DNA of 36,995 nucleotides from an uncultured Verrucomicrobiota bacterium (GTDB lineage Bacteria; Verrucomicrobiota; Verrucomicrobiia; Limisphaerales; UBA9464): contig CAIVQB010000057.1 of NCBI GenBank assembly GCA_903907925.1, positions 1 through 36,995 on the forward strand, given 5' to 3'. The notes beneath the pieces are model-generated. The model worked only from the letters and a program-made list of their open reading frames with translations. It searched no databases and had not been told where the DNA came from. Numbering within the stretch: position 1 is the first letter of the stretch; every line of letters begins with the position of its first letter. This document shows, piece after piece, positions 15,422 through 23,256 of the stretch. Made by a program: the position numbers and the translations under genes.

Positions 15422-17007
15422 ATCCCGGCACCGCTCCGTCTCCCGCCGTCCCTGGAGAACTCTCGACCGCCGCAAAGATTCTGGCGTTTGGGGTGATGTG
15501 TGTCGGTTTTTTCATCGCCCTGCTGGACATTCAGATCGTCTCCGCATCGCTGAAGGAGATCGGCGGCGGACTGTCCGCGAGTTCGGACGAAGTCGCATGG
15601 GTCCAGACGAGCTATCTGATCGCGGAGATCATCGTGATTCCGATCTCCGGCTGGCTGTCGCGGGTGACGTCCACCCGCTGGCTGTTCTGCTTCTCCGCCA
15701 TCGGCTTTACGGCGACCAGTCTGCTCTGCGGCTGGGCCTGGGACATCCGGAGCATGATTCTTTTTCGCGCGCTGCAGGGATTCCTCGGCGGTTCAATGAT
15801 TCCCACTGTCTACACCTCGGCGTTTCATTATTTCCAGGGCCACCAACGCGTGATCGCGGCCGCCGTCATCGGCGCGCTGGCATCGCTGGCACCCACCTTC
15901 GGACCGACCATCGGCGGCTGGATCACGGATCACTACTCCTGGCACTGGCTCTTTTTCATCAATCTCGTGCCCGGCGTTCTGGTCGCGGTGTTCGTGCCGG
16001 TGCTCGTCCGGATCGACAAGGCCGATTTGTCGATGCTGCGGGGCGCGGATTATCTGGGAATGATTCTGATGGCGGTCTGCCTCGGTTGCCTGGAATACAC
16101 GCTGGAGGAAGGCCCGCGTTGGAATTGGTTTGAGGATTCCCTGATTTCGGCCACCGCCTGGGTTTCACTGCTGACCGGCATGACCTTCATCTGGCGCAGC
16201 CTTGCGTTCAAGAATCCGTTCGTCGATCTGCGCGCCTTGAAGAATCCCAATTTTGCGCTCGGCTGCTTTTTCTCGTTCGTCACCGGCATTGGAATCTTTG
16301 CGACGATCTACCTGACACCGCTCTTCCTCGGACGCGTGCGCGGCTACAGCGCGCTGCAAACCGGCGAGGCGATTTTCTCCACCGGCATTTTTCAGATGCT
16401 CGCGATTCCATTTTACACGTACCTGGCGAAGCGAATCGACCTGCGCTGGCTGATGATGTTTGGACTCGCCTGTTTCACGCTGGGCCTGTGGGAATTCTCG
16501 GCCATCACCCACGATTGGGGCTGGCAACAATTGCTGCTGCCGCAGGCTCTGCGCGGCTTCGCCCAGCAATTCACCGTCGCGCCGATCGTGACGCTGACGC
16601 TCGGGGGCCTCGCTCCGTCACGGCTGAAGTCCGCCTCGGGTTTGTTCAATCTGATGCGCAATCTCGGCGGCGCCATCGGTATCGCGGCGTGCGGCACCAT
16701 CCTGAATGACCGCGCCAACCTGCATTTCCTCCGGCTCGCGGAACATCTCAACGCGACCAACACCACGCTGCGCCATATGCTTCACCAGGTCGGCGCCCGA
16801 TCGGCTGCCGCCCATGGTGGCGACCTCGTTCACGGTCAGGCGGAGGAGCTCAAACGGCTTTGGTCGCTGACCTGGCGTGAAGCCCAGGTGCAAACCTACG
16901 CCGATGCATTTCTGGCCATCGCCGTCTGCCTCGCCATCGCCACCGCAATGGTGCCTTTACTCCGCCGCGTCGCACCGTTGGCGGCACCGTCAGCGGAGGC
17001 GCATTGA
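15418..17007 (+). CDS. DHA2-family (EmrB/QacA) multidrug MFS transporter
   Basis: A 529-residue proton-driven drug exporter with about 14 membrane helices. The DHA2 signatures are visible: ALLDIQIVSASLKEIGGGLS (motif D1), LSRVTSTRWLF (loop 2-3), RALQGFLGGSMIPTVY (motif B), and APTFGPTIGGWITDHYSWHW (motif C). It forms an EmrAB-like pair with the adaptor gene it overlaps. Expression is likely governed by the TetR protein encoded upstream through the operator at 14191-14208. The substrate cannot be told from sequence. Confidence 0.95.
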   Translation: MNPGTAPSPAVPGELSTAAKILAFGVMCVGFFIALLDIQIVSASLKEIGGGLSASSDEVAWVQTSYLIAEIIVIPISGWLSRVTSTRWLFCFSAIGFTATSLLCGWAWDIRSMILFRALQGFLGGSMIPTVYTSAFHYFQGHQRVIAAAVIGALASLAPTFGPTIGGWITDHYSWHWLFFINLVPGVLVAVFVPVLVRIDKADLSMLRGADYLGMILMAVCLGCLEYTLEEGPRWNWFEDSLISATAWVSLLTGMTFIWRSLAFKNPFVDLRALKNPNFALGCFFSFVTGIGIFATIYLTPLFLGRVRGYSALQTGEAIFSTGIFQMLAIPFYTYLAKRIDLRWLMMFGLACFTLGLWEFSAITHDWGWQQLLLPQALRGFAQQFTVAPIVTLTLGGLAPSRLKSASGLFNLMRNLGGAIGIAACGTILNDRANLHFLRLAEHLNATNTTLRHMLHQVGARSAAAHGGDLVHGQAEELKRLWSLTWREAQVQTYADAFLAIAVCLAIATAMVPLLRRVAPLAAPSAEAH

Positions 17008-17193
17008 GAGAACTCCATCGGCCCGCGGGCCGCGGCGGGAAGACTTGAAAACGGGAAGACGGGTGGGAGGGAAAACGAGCGGACGACCGGGCGAGTGAGT
17101 TGGCGATTCCGAGGGCCAAAGGTCCGACCCATACCCTCCTTGGGCATCGCCCAAGGGGGCAAGAGTGGGACCCATCTTCGCAGCTGATAATTG

Positions 17194-17213
17194 CCCAGGC
17201 GTTCACGCCTGGG
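17194..17213. repeat. Palindrome module A, copy 1
   Basis: CCCAGGCGT-TC-ACGCCTGGG, a perfect 9-bp inverted repeat. The copy at 34408-34427 keeps the outer arms and the TC centre, but its inner pairs differ in a compensating way (CCT..AGG instead of CGT..ACG). Confidence 0.85.
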
Positions 17214-17236
17214 TTGGGCGTTTTCTGCGATTGCGA

Positions 17237-17277
17237 GTCCCGTTGGGGACGGCAGATTCTGTCGTCCCCAACGGGAC
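17237..17277. repeat. Palindrome module B, copy 1
   Basis: A perfect 15-bp inverted repeat: left arm GTCCCGTTGGGGACG (17237-17251), loop GCAGATTCTGT, right arm CGTCCCCAACGGGAC (17263-17277). The GGGACG-CAGATTCT part recurs in the module at 34449-34500. Confidence 0.9.
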
Positions 17278-17300
17278 TTGCGTCATTTCTCTCACCACAC

Positions 17301-17326
17301 CCCGGACCGAAGTCCGGGCTGTTTTC
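17301..17326. repeat. Palindrome module C, copy 1
   Basis: A 7-bp stem CCCGGAC-CGAA-GTCCGGG followed by CTGTTTTC. The counterpart at 34514-34541 has a different stem (GGCCTGAAGGCC) but the same flank pattern (CTATTTTC). The T run could act as a weak terminator on the plus strand for the efflux operon, which ends 300 bp earlier. Confidence 0.7.
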
Positions 17327-17376
17327 TCAACCGATACGGTTCGCGAACTATCGCTTTGAAAACATCTCCCGCACGG

Positions 17377-17415
17377 TTCGCGACTGATTGGGGCGCGGGT
17401 GGAACCGCGCCCTCC
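17377..17415. repeat. Palindrome module D, copy 1 (39 bp)
   Basis: Contains the hairpin GGCGCGG-GTGGAA-CCGCGCC followed by CTCC. Its reverse complement matches 34556-34594 at 37 of 39 positions, so the module is inverted relative to modules A-C between the two loci. Confidence 0.9.
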
Positions 17416-17430
17416 AATTCAGGTCGGGGG

Positions 17431-19425
17431 TCAAAACATCCGCGGTTCCAAACTCTTCACCGGTGACGGCCAGGACCAGTCCAGGTCGTCGCTTTGACTT
17501 TTTCCGTCCTTCTTCACCGTTCGGTACACACCGCCATCGTCCCTACCGTTCGGGCCAACGCTCCACAGGCGGAACCAGTCGTCCTCTGTTTTCTGATAGT
17601 GGAACGGATCATCGCTCATCCAATCGGTGGGAATCGAGGCCAGATAAGCTGGCTTCAACTCATCGAGAGTCTTCGGGTAATCGCCGTGGGCCAATCGGTG
17701 CCGTTCCAAGGCGCAGGCGATCACTCCCATCCGGACCAACGTCTGGACGCGATGGGCCTTCAGCGACGATTTCGAAAGAGCGGGGAGGAACATTCCCACG
17801 ATGAAATTCCGGGGGTTTGGATGAGCCCGAGCCTCCTGATAATAGTTATCGGCGTTGTTTTGGTTGCGGTGCACGAATTGCAGTGCGGTCGCCCGGTGGG
17901 TGGGTTCCACCTCCGCTCGAACCGAATTCAGCAGGATCTGGTAGCCCCGAAGGAGCCCCACCTGATTCTCCCGGAACCAGCCGTCGGGCATGAGAATCGC
18001 AACAAGGCCCATGAAATCGGTGAGGCTCGATTCCTGGCCGTTGTCGTTGCCTCCCAGCCTGTCCAATTCCGTCAGCCGCTGCCTCCGATTCCCCGATATT
18101 CGACTCATCTCCATGTTGCCGACCGCACGTTCCGATTCGAGGGAGTGGAGCATTCCCCGGGTGTAGTCCCGGGCTCCGAGCAGTTCCTGGAATCCGGCAA
18201 GTTGACCCTCGGTCCAACGATGATCCACCAAACCTTCCCACAGAGCATGCAGTGCGATCTCGTCGCAGGCGTAGCGGACAAACTGGGAAATGATGAAGGG
18301 ATCCTCGTTCAGTGCCTCGCCCAGGCGGAAGGCGAGGCGGACATCGGCGGCCGCACCGTCAATATCGCCGGTGGCCAGGCGGGCGACCGCCCGCATCTGG
18401 CAGATCCGGCTGCCTGACTTTATCGTCGCAAGATTGGGAAGGAGGGTACTGAACCCATCCTCGTAGTGAGTGGGATAACGATTGCGCGGACGGGACGCGG
18501 CATCCGCAAACTCAGAGAGGATGGGATCAAACTTCGAGAGCGCGAGGAGCACGTCCTCAGCGGGTTTTCCCGGAGTTGGCGCGAGCGGGAATCTCGGTTC
18601 GCTCCAATCTCCGTTGCGTGTCGAAACCCGGTTGGTGGTGGACCAACGAAACCGCTCAGCCCATGCCATCAAATCTAGTCGACCGTTTTTGTGAGTTCCC
18701 TCCGACTGAGCCACCGAGGGTGGGTCCTTGGGCAGCGAGAACGCATGGTAAATCTCCTCGTGATTGGTGTAGTCCCAGCGAATCGAACTTTCATTCGGAT
18801 TGCTGGGAACGACGCGGTGATAGGCGAATCGCTTCCAAAACGGTGTCGCGAAGAAATTCTCGTCGTCGCTCACCGGGGGCGGGATGATGCAGGCCAGTTC
18901 GTAGCATTCACCGGCGGCCTTGAGTTGGGCCTTCATCTGGTGCCACGCCCAAGCGCCGCGGGCATTTTCAATCGCATGAAAGAGGAGCATCGGCGTGGCG
19001 AATCCGATGAGCAGGCGATAGAGAAGACGCGGTGCGGCTCCCTTCCAAAAACCCAACTTCGGCCACGGCGCAGTCACCTCGGGACCTTGCGGCGCGGCAT
19101 TCAGCCGGTTCGCCCTTTGATTCCAACACATCCGCGATAACACGCCCCAGCAGAGTCCCGCGAACGCTCCAAATTCTGCGCCGGCATCGGTCATCCATGG
19201 GCGCATCCGCATCATGTTTTCCGATCCCTCTCCCAACAACCACCCGCTGAAGAGGAACCAGAAGCCGCACCAAAACAGCAGCGCACACAGGCTGGCCGAT
19301 CGGACGGTGACCAACGCCACGCGCAGCCAGGAATAGCGCTCGGTTCGGGATGGAATCCAACCGCGGACGAACCACCAGGTGATGGGCCGTTCGTTGCGGC
19401 GGAGCATGTAGTCGGAGAGAGTCAT
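17431..19425 (-). CDS. Large membrane protein of unknown function in a sigma-factor gene set
   Basis: A 664-residue protein I do not recognise by name. Two N-terminal hydrophobic segments (about 38-66, SLCALLFWCGFWFLFSGWLL; and about 132-152, LLYRLLIGFATPMLLFHAIE) anchor it in the membrane. The long remainder is probably extracytoplasmic and helical, with ATGDIDGAAADVRLAFRLGE (TPR-like). Near the C-terminus the block ALERHRLAHGDYPKTLDEL ... LASIPTDWMSDDPFHY ... LWSVGPNGRDDGG is the tail found in many planctomycetal and verrucomicrobial proteins and resembles GspG-type pseudopilin C-termini. It lies downstream of an ECF sigma and a probable anti-sigma gene on the same strand, with a 135-bp gap holding a purine-rich repeat. 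Confidence 0.75.
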   Translation of the reverse strand: MTLSDYMLRRNERPITWWFVRGWIPSRTERYSWLRVALVTVRSASLCALLFWCGFWFLFSGWLLGEGSENMMRMRPWMTDAGAEFGAFAGLCWGVLSRMCWNQRANRLNAAPQGPEVTAPWPKLGFWKGAAPRLLYRLLIGFATPMLLFHAIENARGAWAWHQMKAQLKAAGECYELACIIPPPVSDDENFFATPFWKRFAYHRVVPSNPNESSIRWDYTNHEEIYHAFSLPKDPPSVAQSEGTHKNGRLDLMAWAERFRWSTTNRVSTRNGDWSEPRFPLAPTPGKPAEDVLLALSKFDPILSEFADAASRPRNRYPTHYEDGFSTLLPNLATIKSGSRICQMRAVARLATGDIDGAAADVRLAFRLGEALNEDPFIISQFVRYACDEIALHALWEGLVDHRWTEGQLAGFQELLGARDYTRGMLHSLESERAVGNMEMSRISGNRRQRLTELDRLGGNDNGQESSLTDFMGLVAILMPDGWFRENQVGLLRGYQILLNSVRAEVEPTHRATALQFVHRNQNNADNYYQEARAHPNPRNFIVGMFLPALSKSSLKAHRVQTLVRMGVIACALERHRLAHGDYPKTLDELKPAYLASIPTDWMSDDPFHYQKTEDDWFRLWSVGPNGRDDGGVYRTVKKDGKSQSDDLDWSWPSPVKSLEPRMF

Positions 19426-19432
19426 GGGGGCG

Positions 19433-19482
19433 GGAGGTTGAAGAGTTTAAAAGTTAAAAGAGTTGAAGGGTTGAAGAGGCGG
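19433..19482 (+). repeat. Purine-rich TTGAAGAG-type repeat, copy 4
   Basis: Plus strand: GGTTGAAGAGTTTAAAAG, then TTAAAAGAGTTGAAGGGTTG and AAGAGGCGG. It sits directly upstream of the start of the 664-residue gene, the same relative place as the copies ahead of dnaE2 and imuB. Confidence 0.6.
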
Positions 19483-19560
19483 AGACCGGGTGACTGCTGT
19501 GTTGTGGGACTGGATTCCGCTCCTGCTTTCCTGCTTTCCAGATTCTCTCCTTCCCGGGTT

Positions 19561-19992
19561 TCAGCCGAAGTTGGGGCGATTCGTCAGCGGCAGGCTGCTG
19601 CGGGGTCTGGGTGGCACGACGTGAGGGCGTTCGGCGGGTTCAGGTTCCGGTTCGCGGAGGCCCGCCAACACCAGCAGTTCGGCACGTTCCGCGCGGGCGG
19701 CGGCCACCTGTTCCGGCACTAGTCGAATGCTTCCCGGAGATCCGGCATCGTGGGCATCGGTGCTGAAATGATTGACCGCAAGCCCGACCGCCCACACCGC
19801 GGCGAGAGACCGCCACACGGGCGAGATTCCGCTCAACCAGATCCGAATCTGTTCCACCCAGCCGACCGGAACCGCCGGCGAACGAGCATTCGCCAACTGC
19901 GGCCGGATGGCGGCGAGCAGGGTCTCGGAAAGGTTCTCCGGCGCCGGACGCAGGCGGCAGTTCGCCATCTGTTGTTCGAAGTCATCATTCAT
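19561..19992 (-). CDS. Probable anti-sigma factor-like membrane protein
   Basis: A 143-residue protein directly after an ECF sigma gene (39-bp gap). The N-terminal MNDDFEQQMANCRLRPAPEN resembles the start of the short verrucomicrobial anti-sigma-like proteins. A weakly hydrophobic segment (PVWRSLAAVWAVGLAVNHF, about 58-76) may span the membrane. The C-terminal part is rich in Ala, Glu and Pro (EPEPEPAERPHVVPPRPRSS). No zinc-binding HxxxCxxC motif is seen, so the assignment rests mainly on position and layout. Confidence 0.6.
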   Translation of the reverse strand: MNDDFEQQMANCRLRPAPENLSETLLAAIRPQLANARSPAVPVGWVEQIRIWLSGISPVWRSLAAVWAVGLAVNHFSTDAHDAGSPGSIRLVPEQVAAARAERAELLVLAGLREPEPEPAERPHVVPPRPRSSLPLTNRPNFG

Positions 19993-20031
19993 GGAGTGCG
20001 GGGGTTGGCGGCAATACGGACGAAAAAGGGT

Positions 20032-20541
20032 TCAACGGATCTCCTCGTAAAGCGGGCGCAAGCGTTGGCGGAGCTTGTCGACGCCGTACCGATAGCGACT
20101 GGCGGCGGTGTTGAGCGGGATCTCCAGCAGCTCGGCGATGGCCTCGAAGGTCAGACCTTCCCAAAGCTTGAGATGAACCACCGCCCGCTGGTCGGGTGGC
20201 AGTTCACCCAGCGCCGCCGCGAGTTCCCGTCGATAGGCCGACTCGTCCGGACTGGCGACCGGTTCGAACAGTTCCACCGTCTCCTGCCCGACCGCCGCGT
20301 GCGCCCGGGTTCGGGACTCGCGCCGGCGGATGAGGTCGATGGCCAGGTTGTGGGCCAGTCGGAACAGGAACTCGCGCTCGTTGCGGACCGGCGCCAGCAA
20401 TTCCGGCCGCCGGGCCAGGGAAATGAACAGCTCCTGGAGAATGTCGAGGGTGTCGGCCTCGTTGCGGGTGAGGTTGATCAGGAACGGAAACAATGCCGCC
20501 GAGTGGCGCGTGCAAAGTAGTTCAAGATCCCGGGGTAACAT
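20032..20541 (-). CDS. ECF-type RNA polymerase sigma factor
   Basis: A 169-residue sigma-70 family member. Region 2 is seen as TLDILQELFISLARRPELLA and EFLFRLAHNLAIDLIRRRES. Region 4 is ELPPDQRAVVHLKLWEGLTF followed by EAIAELLEIPLNTAASRYRY, ending GVDKLRQRL. Length and the lack of regions 1 and 3 fit the extracytoplasmic-function class. ATG 20541 is chosen over a TTG at 20556. It heads a minus-strand set with the anti-sigma-like gene and the 664-residue membrane protein, and probably controls its own operon. Confidence 0.93.
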   Translation of the reverse strand: MLPRDLELLCTRHSAALFPFLINLTRNEADTLDILQELFISLARRPELLAPVRNEREFLFRLAHNLAIDLIRRRESRTRAHAAVGQETVELFEPVASPDESAYRRELAAALGELPPDQRAVVHLKLWEGLTFEAIAELLEIPLNTAASRYRYGVDKLRQRLRPLYEEIR

Positions 20542-20668
20542 GGAAGGTTTCCCCAAAGACGCACGCCGGAGACAGATTTGTCTACGAGCCTCTCCGAAAA
20601 ATCAAAAACTGCGCCGCCTCGCGGAGTCGCCGCCCCACAACCACGGCCATTTCCCGCCCTTGTTGTCA

Positions 20669-22312
20669 TCAGGTGGGCGACGGTGAAAGAGTAGGAGAAG
20701 GGATCGGTTTGCGGACCGGTGCCGGTCCGAACAGCACCGTCAGCGGAGTCCGACGAATGAAGAATTCAAAGGTGATCAACGCGATGCCAACCGTGATGGC
20801 CACCGTCACGAACGCCTGCGGCAGGGGTTGCAGTTTCATCGGCCGGACCCAGCTCAGAACCGGGCCCTGGATCAAATCCTGGTGCACCAGGTAGATCCAG
20901 AAAGCAGTGTCCGCCAGGTATCGGGTGAGCCGGGTAGGTCGATTCACATAGCGCTGGAAGAGACCAATCAAGCCCACGCCAAGGTGGGAAGCAGCGACTG
21001 CAAACAGGAGGAAGCCACCCAATCGCGCCACGCCCTGCAATGGATTGGCCCCGCCACCGAACGGTCCGCTCTCGGGAAGGAACCGAAGGCAGGAATAGGC
21101 AATGAATCCGATCGCCAGCGTTGGAATCCAAAGGCGGCCCAGGGCGGGAAGCCCGTTTCGGAGCCGAAACAGCAACCAACCCCACATGAAATAGGTGAAG
21201 AAATAGGGCCAGTCGGTATCCCACCGAAACAGGGTGTCGGGAAACACTCCCATGATGGTGCGAAAGCCCGATGGAGGTTGTCCCGGCGAGGTTCCCGACA
21301 GGTAAAGCCCCCCGAGGCTGAGGATCGCCAGTGAGAGCGGTCCGAGCCCCCAACCGAGAATCCTGGAACCGACGGCATCAATGGCCTCCGCGCCGGAGGC
21401 TGAGAGACGCCCGAGCAGCAAGGACACCGGTAACGCTGCTGAGGCGAACACCAGCAGGTACCAAAGGAACCAAAGGTGCGCGAAATTGAAGTTCCGGGAC
21501 GCAGAGCCAAACCACTTCTCGGAAATCGGGTTGTTCATCCCGACTCCAGGGAAACCGCCGGGGCCACCCGGGCCACCCCCACCGCGAGGTCCACCGGGTC
21601 TGCCCGCGTTGCGGCCCATTTCTTCAAGGAACGCCTTGGCTTCCTTCCATTCTTCGGGGCTCAGGGACCCGTCCTTGTCCTTGTCGAAACGGGCCAGGAA
21701 CGGCGGCACGAAACCCGACGGGGGAGCGGGCGTTTCGCCGTTGAATCCCGGGCTGGCTCCATCGCCACGCGGTCCGGCTCCCGGACCCGGGAATCCACCG
21801 GCGCCCGGGCCCCTACCAGCCATTCCTGGAGGTCCCCCAAATCCGGGCCCCTCAGGACCACCGGGTCCACCCGGGCCGCCCGGACCCTCGCCGCGGTCGG
21901 GTCCCGGCCCGCCGCCGCCGAAGGGAAAATTGTTTTGCGGCCCGTAGGTGCGAATCGCGGCAAGAACAAAGAGAACCATGAGGAACGGGATGCCAATCCG
22001 GGTCCAACGGCGGGCCAGATATTTCCAGGCTCCATATTTCTCCAGCATCATGTGACTGAAGAATCCTGAGATCAGGAAAAACAACGGCATCCGGAAGCTG
22101 TGGATCCAGTTCATAATCACCGGAGCGGCCCCACCGTCGCCTCCGGGTCCCATCATCACGCCCCCACCAAACATGATGGCGTGAAACAGGACCCCCAAGA
22201 GCATCGCGGTGGCGCGAACGGCATCCAAACCGAAGAATCGAATGGAGGCTGATGGCACCGGTGAGGGGACGGATGTCGGTGTTCGAAGAGATTCCGTGTC
22301 AGACAGGGACAT
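20669..22312 (-). CDS. Acyltransferase-3 family membrane protein with an inserted Gly/Pro-rich EF-hand segment
   Basis: A 547-residue polytopic protein of the acyltransferase-3/OpgC-like superfamily, which moves acyl groups onto cell-surface sugars. Family marks: RFFGLDAVRATAMLLGVLFH with the catalytic-type His at 44, SFRMPLFFLISGFFSHMML, ARRWTRIGIPFLMVL, FAHLWFLWYLLVF, and the late helices through FWIYLVHQDLIQGP. Between the third and fourth helices, residues about 124-265 are an insert of GGP/GPG repeats containing one canonical EF-hand loop DKDKDGSLSPEE (residues 210-221). Such an insert is unusual for the family. By topology it should lie outside the cytoplasmic membrane. The gene stands alone between the sigma operon and the phosphatase operon, both on the same strand. 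Confidence 0.9.
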   Translation of the reverse strand: MSLSDTESLRTPTSVPSPVPSASIRFFGLDAVRATAMLLGVLFHAIMFGGGVMMGPGGDGGAAPVIMNWIHSFRMPLFFLISGFFSHMMLEKYGAWKYLARRWTRIGIPFLMVLFVLAAIRTYGPQNNFPFGGGGPGPDRGEGPGGPGGPGGPEGPGFGGPPGMAGRGPGAGGFPGPGAGPRGDGASPGFNGETPAPPSGFVPPFLARFDKDKDGSLSPEEWKEAKAFLEEMGRNAGRPGGPRGGGGPGGPGGFPGVGMNNPISEKWFGSASRNFNFAHLWFLWYLLVFASAALPVSLLLGRLSASGAEAIDAVGSRILGWGLGPLSLAILSLGGLYLSGTSPGQPPSGFRTIMGVFPDTLFRWDTDWPYFFTYFMWGWLLFRLRNGLPALGRLWIPTLAIGFIAYSCLRFLPESGPFGGGANPLQGVARLGGFLLFAVAASHLGVGLIGLFQRYVNRPTRLTRYLADTAFWIYLVHQDLIQGPVLSWVRPMKLQPLPQAFVTVAITVGIALITFEFFIRRTPLTVLFGPAPVRKPIPSPTLSPSPT

Positions 22313-22521
22313 GTTTGTGTGGGATTCCGGAGGGCGATCGAAGGGTAACGCCGTACGGACTCTTCCCGTGCCGATACCCTTTTCGATTTCCCATCACAAC
22401 GACCCGGGTCGGGACTTTCAGTTACCGTTCGTGACCGCTTCTACGGTTACGATGAAGTGACGGTTCGGGCGGTGCCAAACCGGGGTGGGAATCGCGAGTC
22501 CCGCGTCCCTGGTCCAAAAGG

Positions 22522-22553
22522 AAAAACACCGCCCGTTACCAGGCGGTGTTTTG
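22522..22553 (-). terminator. Intrinsic terminator of the alkaline phosphatase operon
   Basis: Inverted repeat AAACACCGCC (22524-22533) / GGCGGTGTTT (22542-22551) with an 8-nt loop. On the minus strand the stem is followed by a T run. It lies 31 bp after the stop codon of the CTERM protein gene and separates the operon from the acyltransferase gene. Confidence 0.9.
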
Positions 22554-22583
22554 GAATGGATGCGGAATTTCAGCGGCCCGGTC

Positions 22584-23231
22584 TTAACGCTTGAAACGGC
22601 GGTAAACAACCGCGCCGACGAACAGCACACCCGCCACGAGTGAACGGGCGTCCACTTCGGGAACATCGGTGATGGTCGTCGTGCTGATCTGGCGATAGAA
22701 TTTGCCAGCCGGCAGCACCACTTTGGAGGCCTTCGCGATCGCACCACTGGTAATATCCGCATTGGCTGATGCCAGATTCACCTGCAGGGATCCGATCAAT
22801 TGATCCTGGGCGTTGTAGAACAGGACCGGTTGAATCGGGTTTGCATTTCCGCTCAGCGTGCTGCTTTCCAGTTTGAAACCCAGGCCGGTGAGGAACGTGG
22901 ATGGCGGAAGGAGCACGAGGACCGGCTGGAACAGGGCGTTCATCTCGGTCTCGGTGGTGCTGGCACGGCCGTAGTCGAACGGCTTTTCAACGGTCACCGG
23001 GCCGACGCCGGTATCCACCTGCCATCGTTCGGTTCCGGGGATGTCGCTGCCGACGGAGTCGGTGAGCGGAGCATAGACTCCGTAGGAAAAGGTGACGCCG
23101 TCCTTCGCATAGCTGTTGGCAATGGCCGGGTTACCGGAGGACGGGGGGATGTCGAAGGAATAGACTCCCGCCTGCGCCGCCGTCCCCAAGGAGACGATGA
23201 GCATCAGGAGGTTCGAAAATTGAGTTTTCAT
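22584..23231 (-). CDS. Secreted protein with a PEP-CTERM-like C-terminal anchor
   Basis: A 215-residue exported protein. Signal peptide MKTQFSNLLMLIVSLGTAAQA, then a beta-rich domain without a name (VYSFDIPPSSGNPAIANSYA, TFLTGLGFKLESSTLSG, VLFYNAQDQLIGSLQVNL). At the C-terminus VPEVDARS is followed by a hydrophobic helix (LVAGVLFVGAVVY) and RRFKR. This is the plan of exosortase-sorted PEP-CTERM proteins, with VPE in place of the usual PEP. The frame extends upstream into the phosphatase gene, but ATG 23231 gives the signal peptide. It starts 25 bp after the alkaline phosphatase stop and ends just before the terminator, so it is the last gene of that operon. Confidence 0.82.
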   Translation of the reverse strand: MKTQFSNLLMLIVSLGTAAQAGVYSFDIPPSSGNPAIANSYAKDGVTFSYGVYAPLTDSVGSDIPGTERWQVDTGVGPVTVEKPFDYGRASTTETEMNALFQPVLVLLPPSTFLTGLGFKLESSTLSGNANPIQPVLFYNAQDQLIGSLQVNLASANADITSGAIAKASKVVLPAGKFYRQISTTTITDVPEVDARSLVAGVLFVGAVVYRRFKR

Positions 23232-23256
23232 GGAGATGAATTCGTCGGACAGGTTT

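Larger units (their letters stand above)
17008..17430. other. Gene-free 423-bp region holding a palindromic repeat cluster
   Basis: Lies between convergent genes (emrB-like plus, 664-residue protein minus). No plausible ORF. At least four strong hairpin modules are present and listed separately; they have counterparts at 34.4-34.6 kb. A weaker CCTTGGGCATCGCCCAAGG palindrome lies near 17139-17157. Confidence 0.8.

Noticed and set aside
17008-17430. A possible CRISPR array, because of several regular hairpins.
   Set aside because: The palindromes differ from one another and are not evenly spaced; there are no identical direct repeats with spacers and no cas genes.
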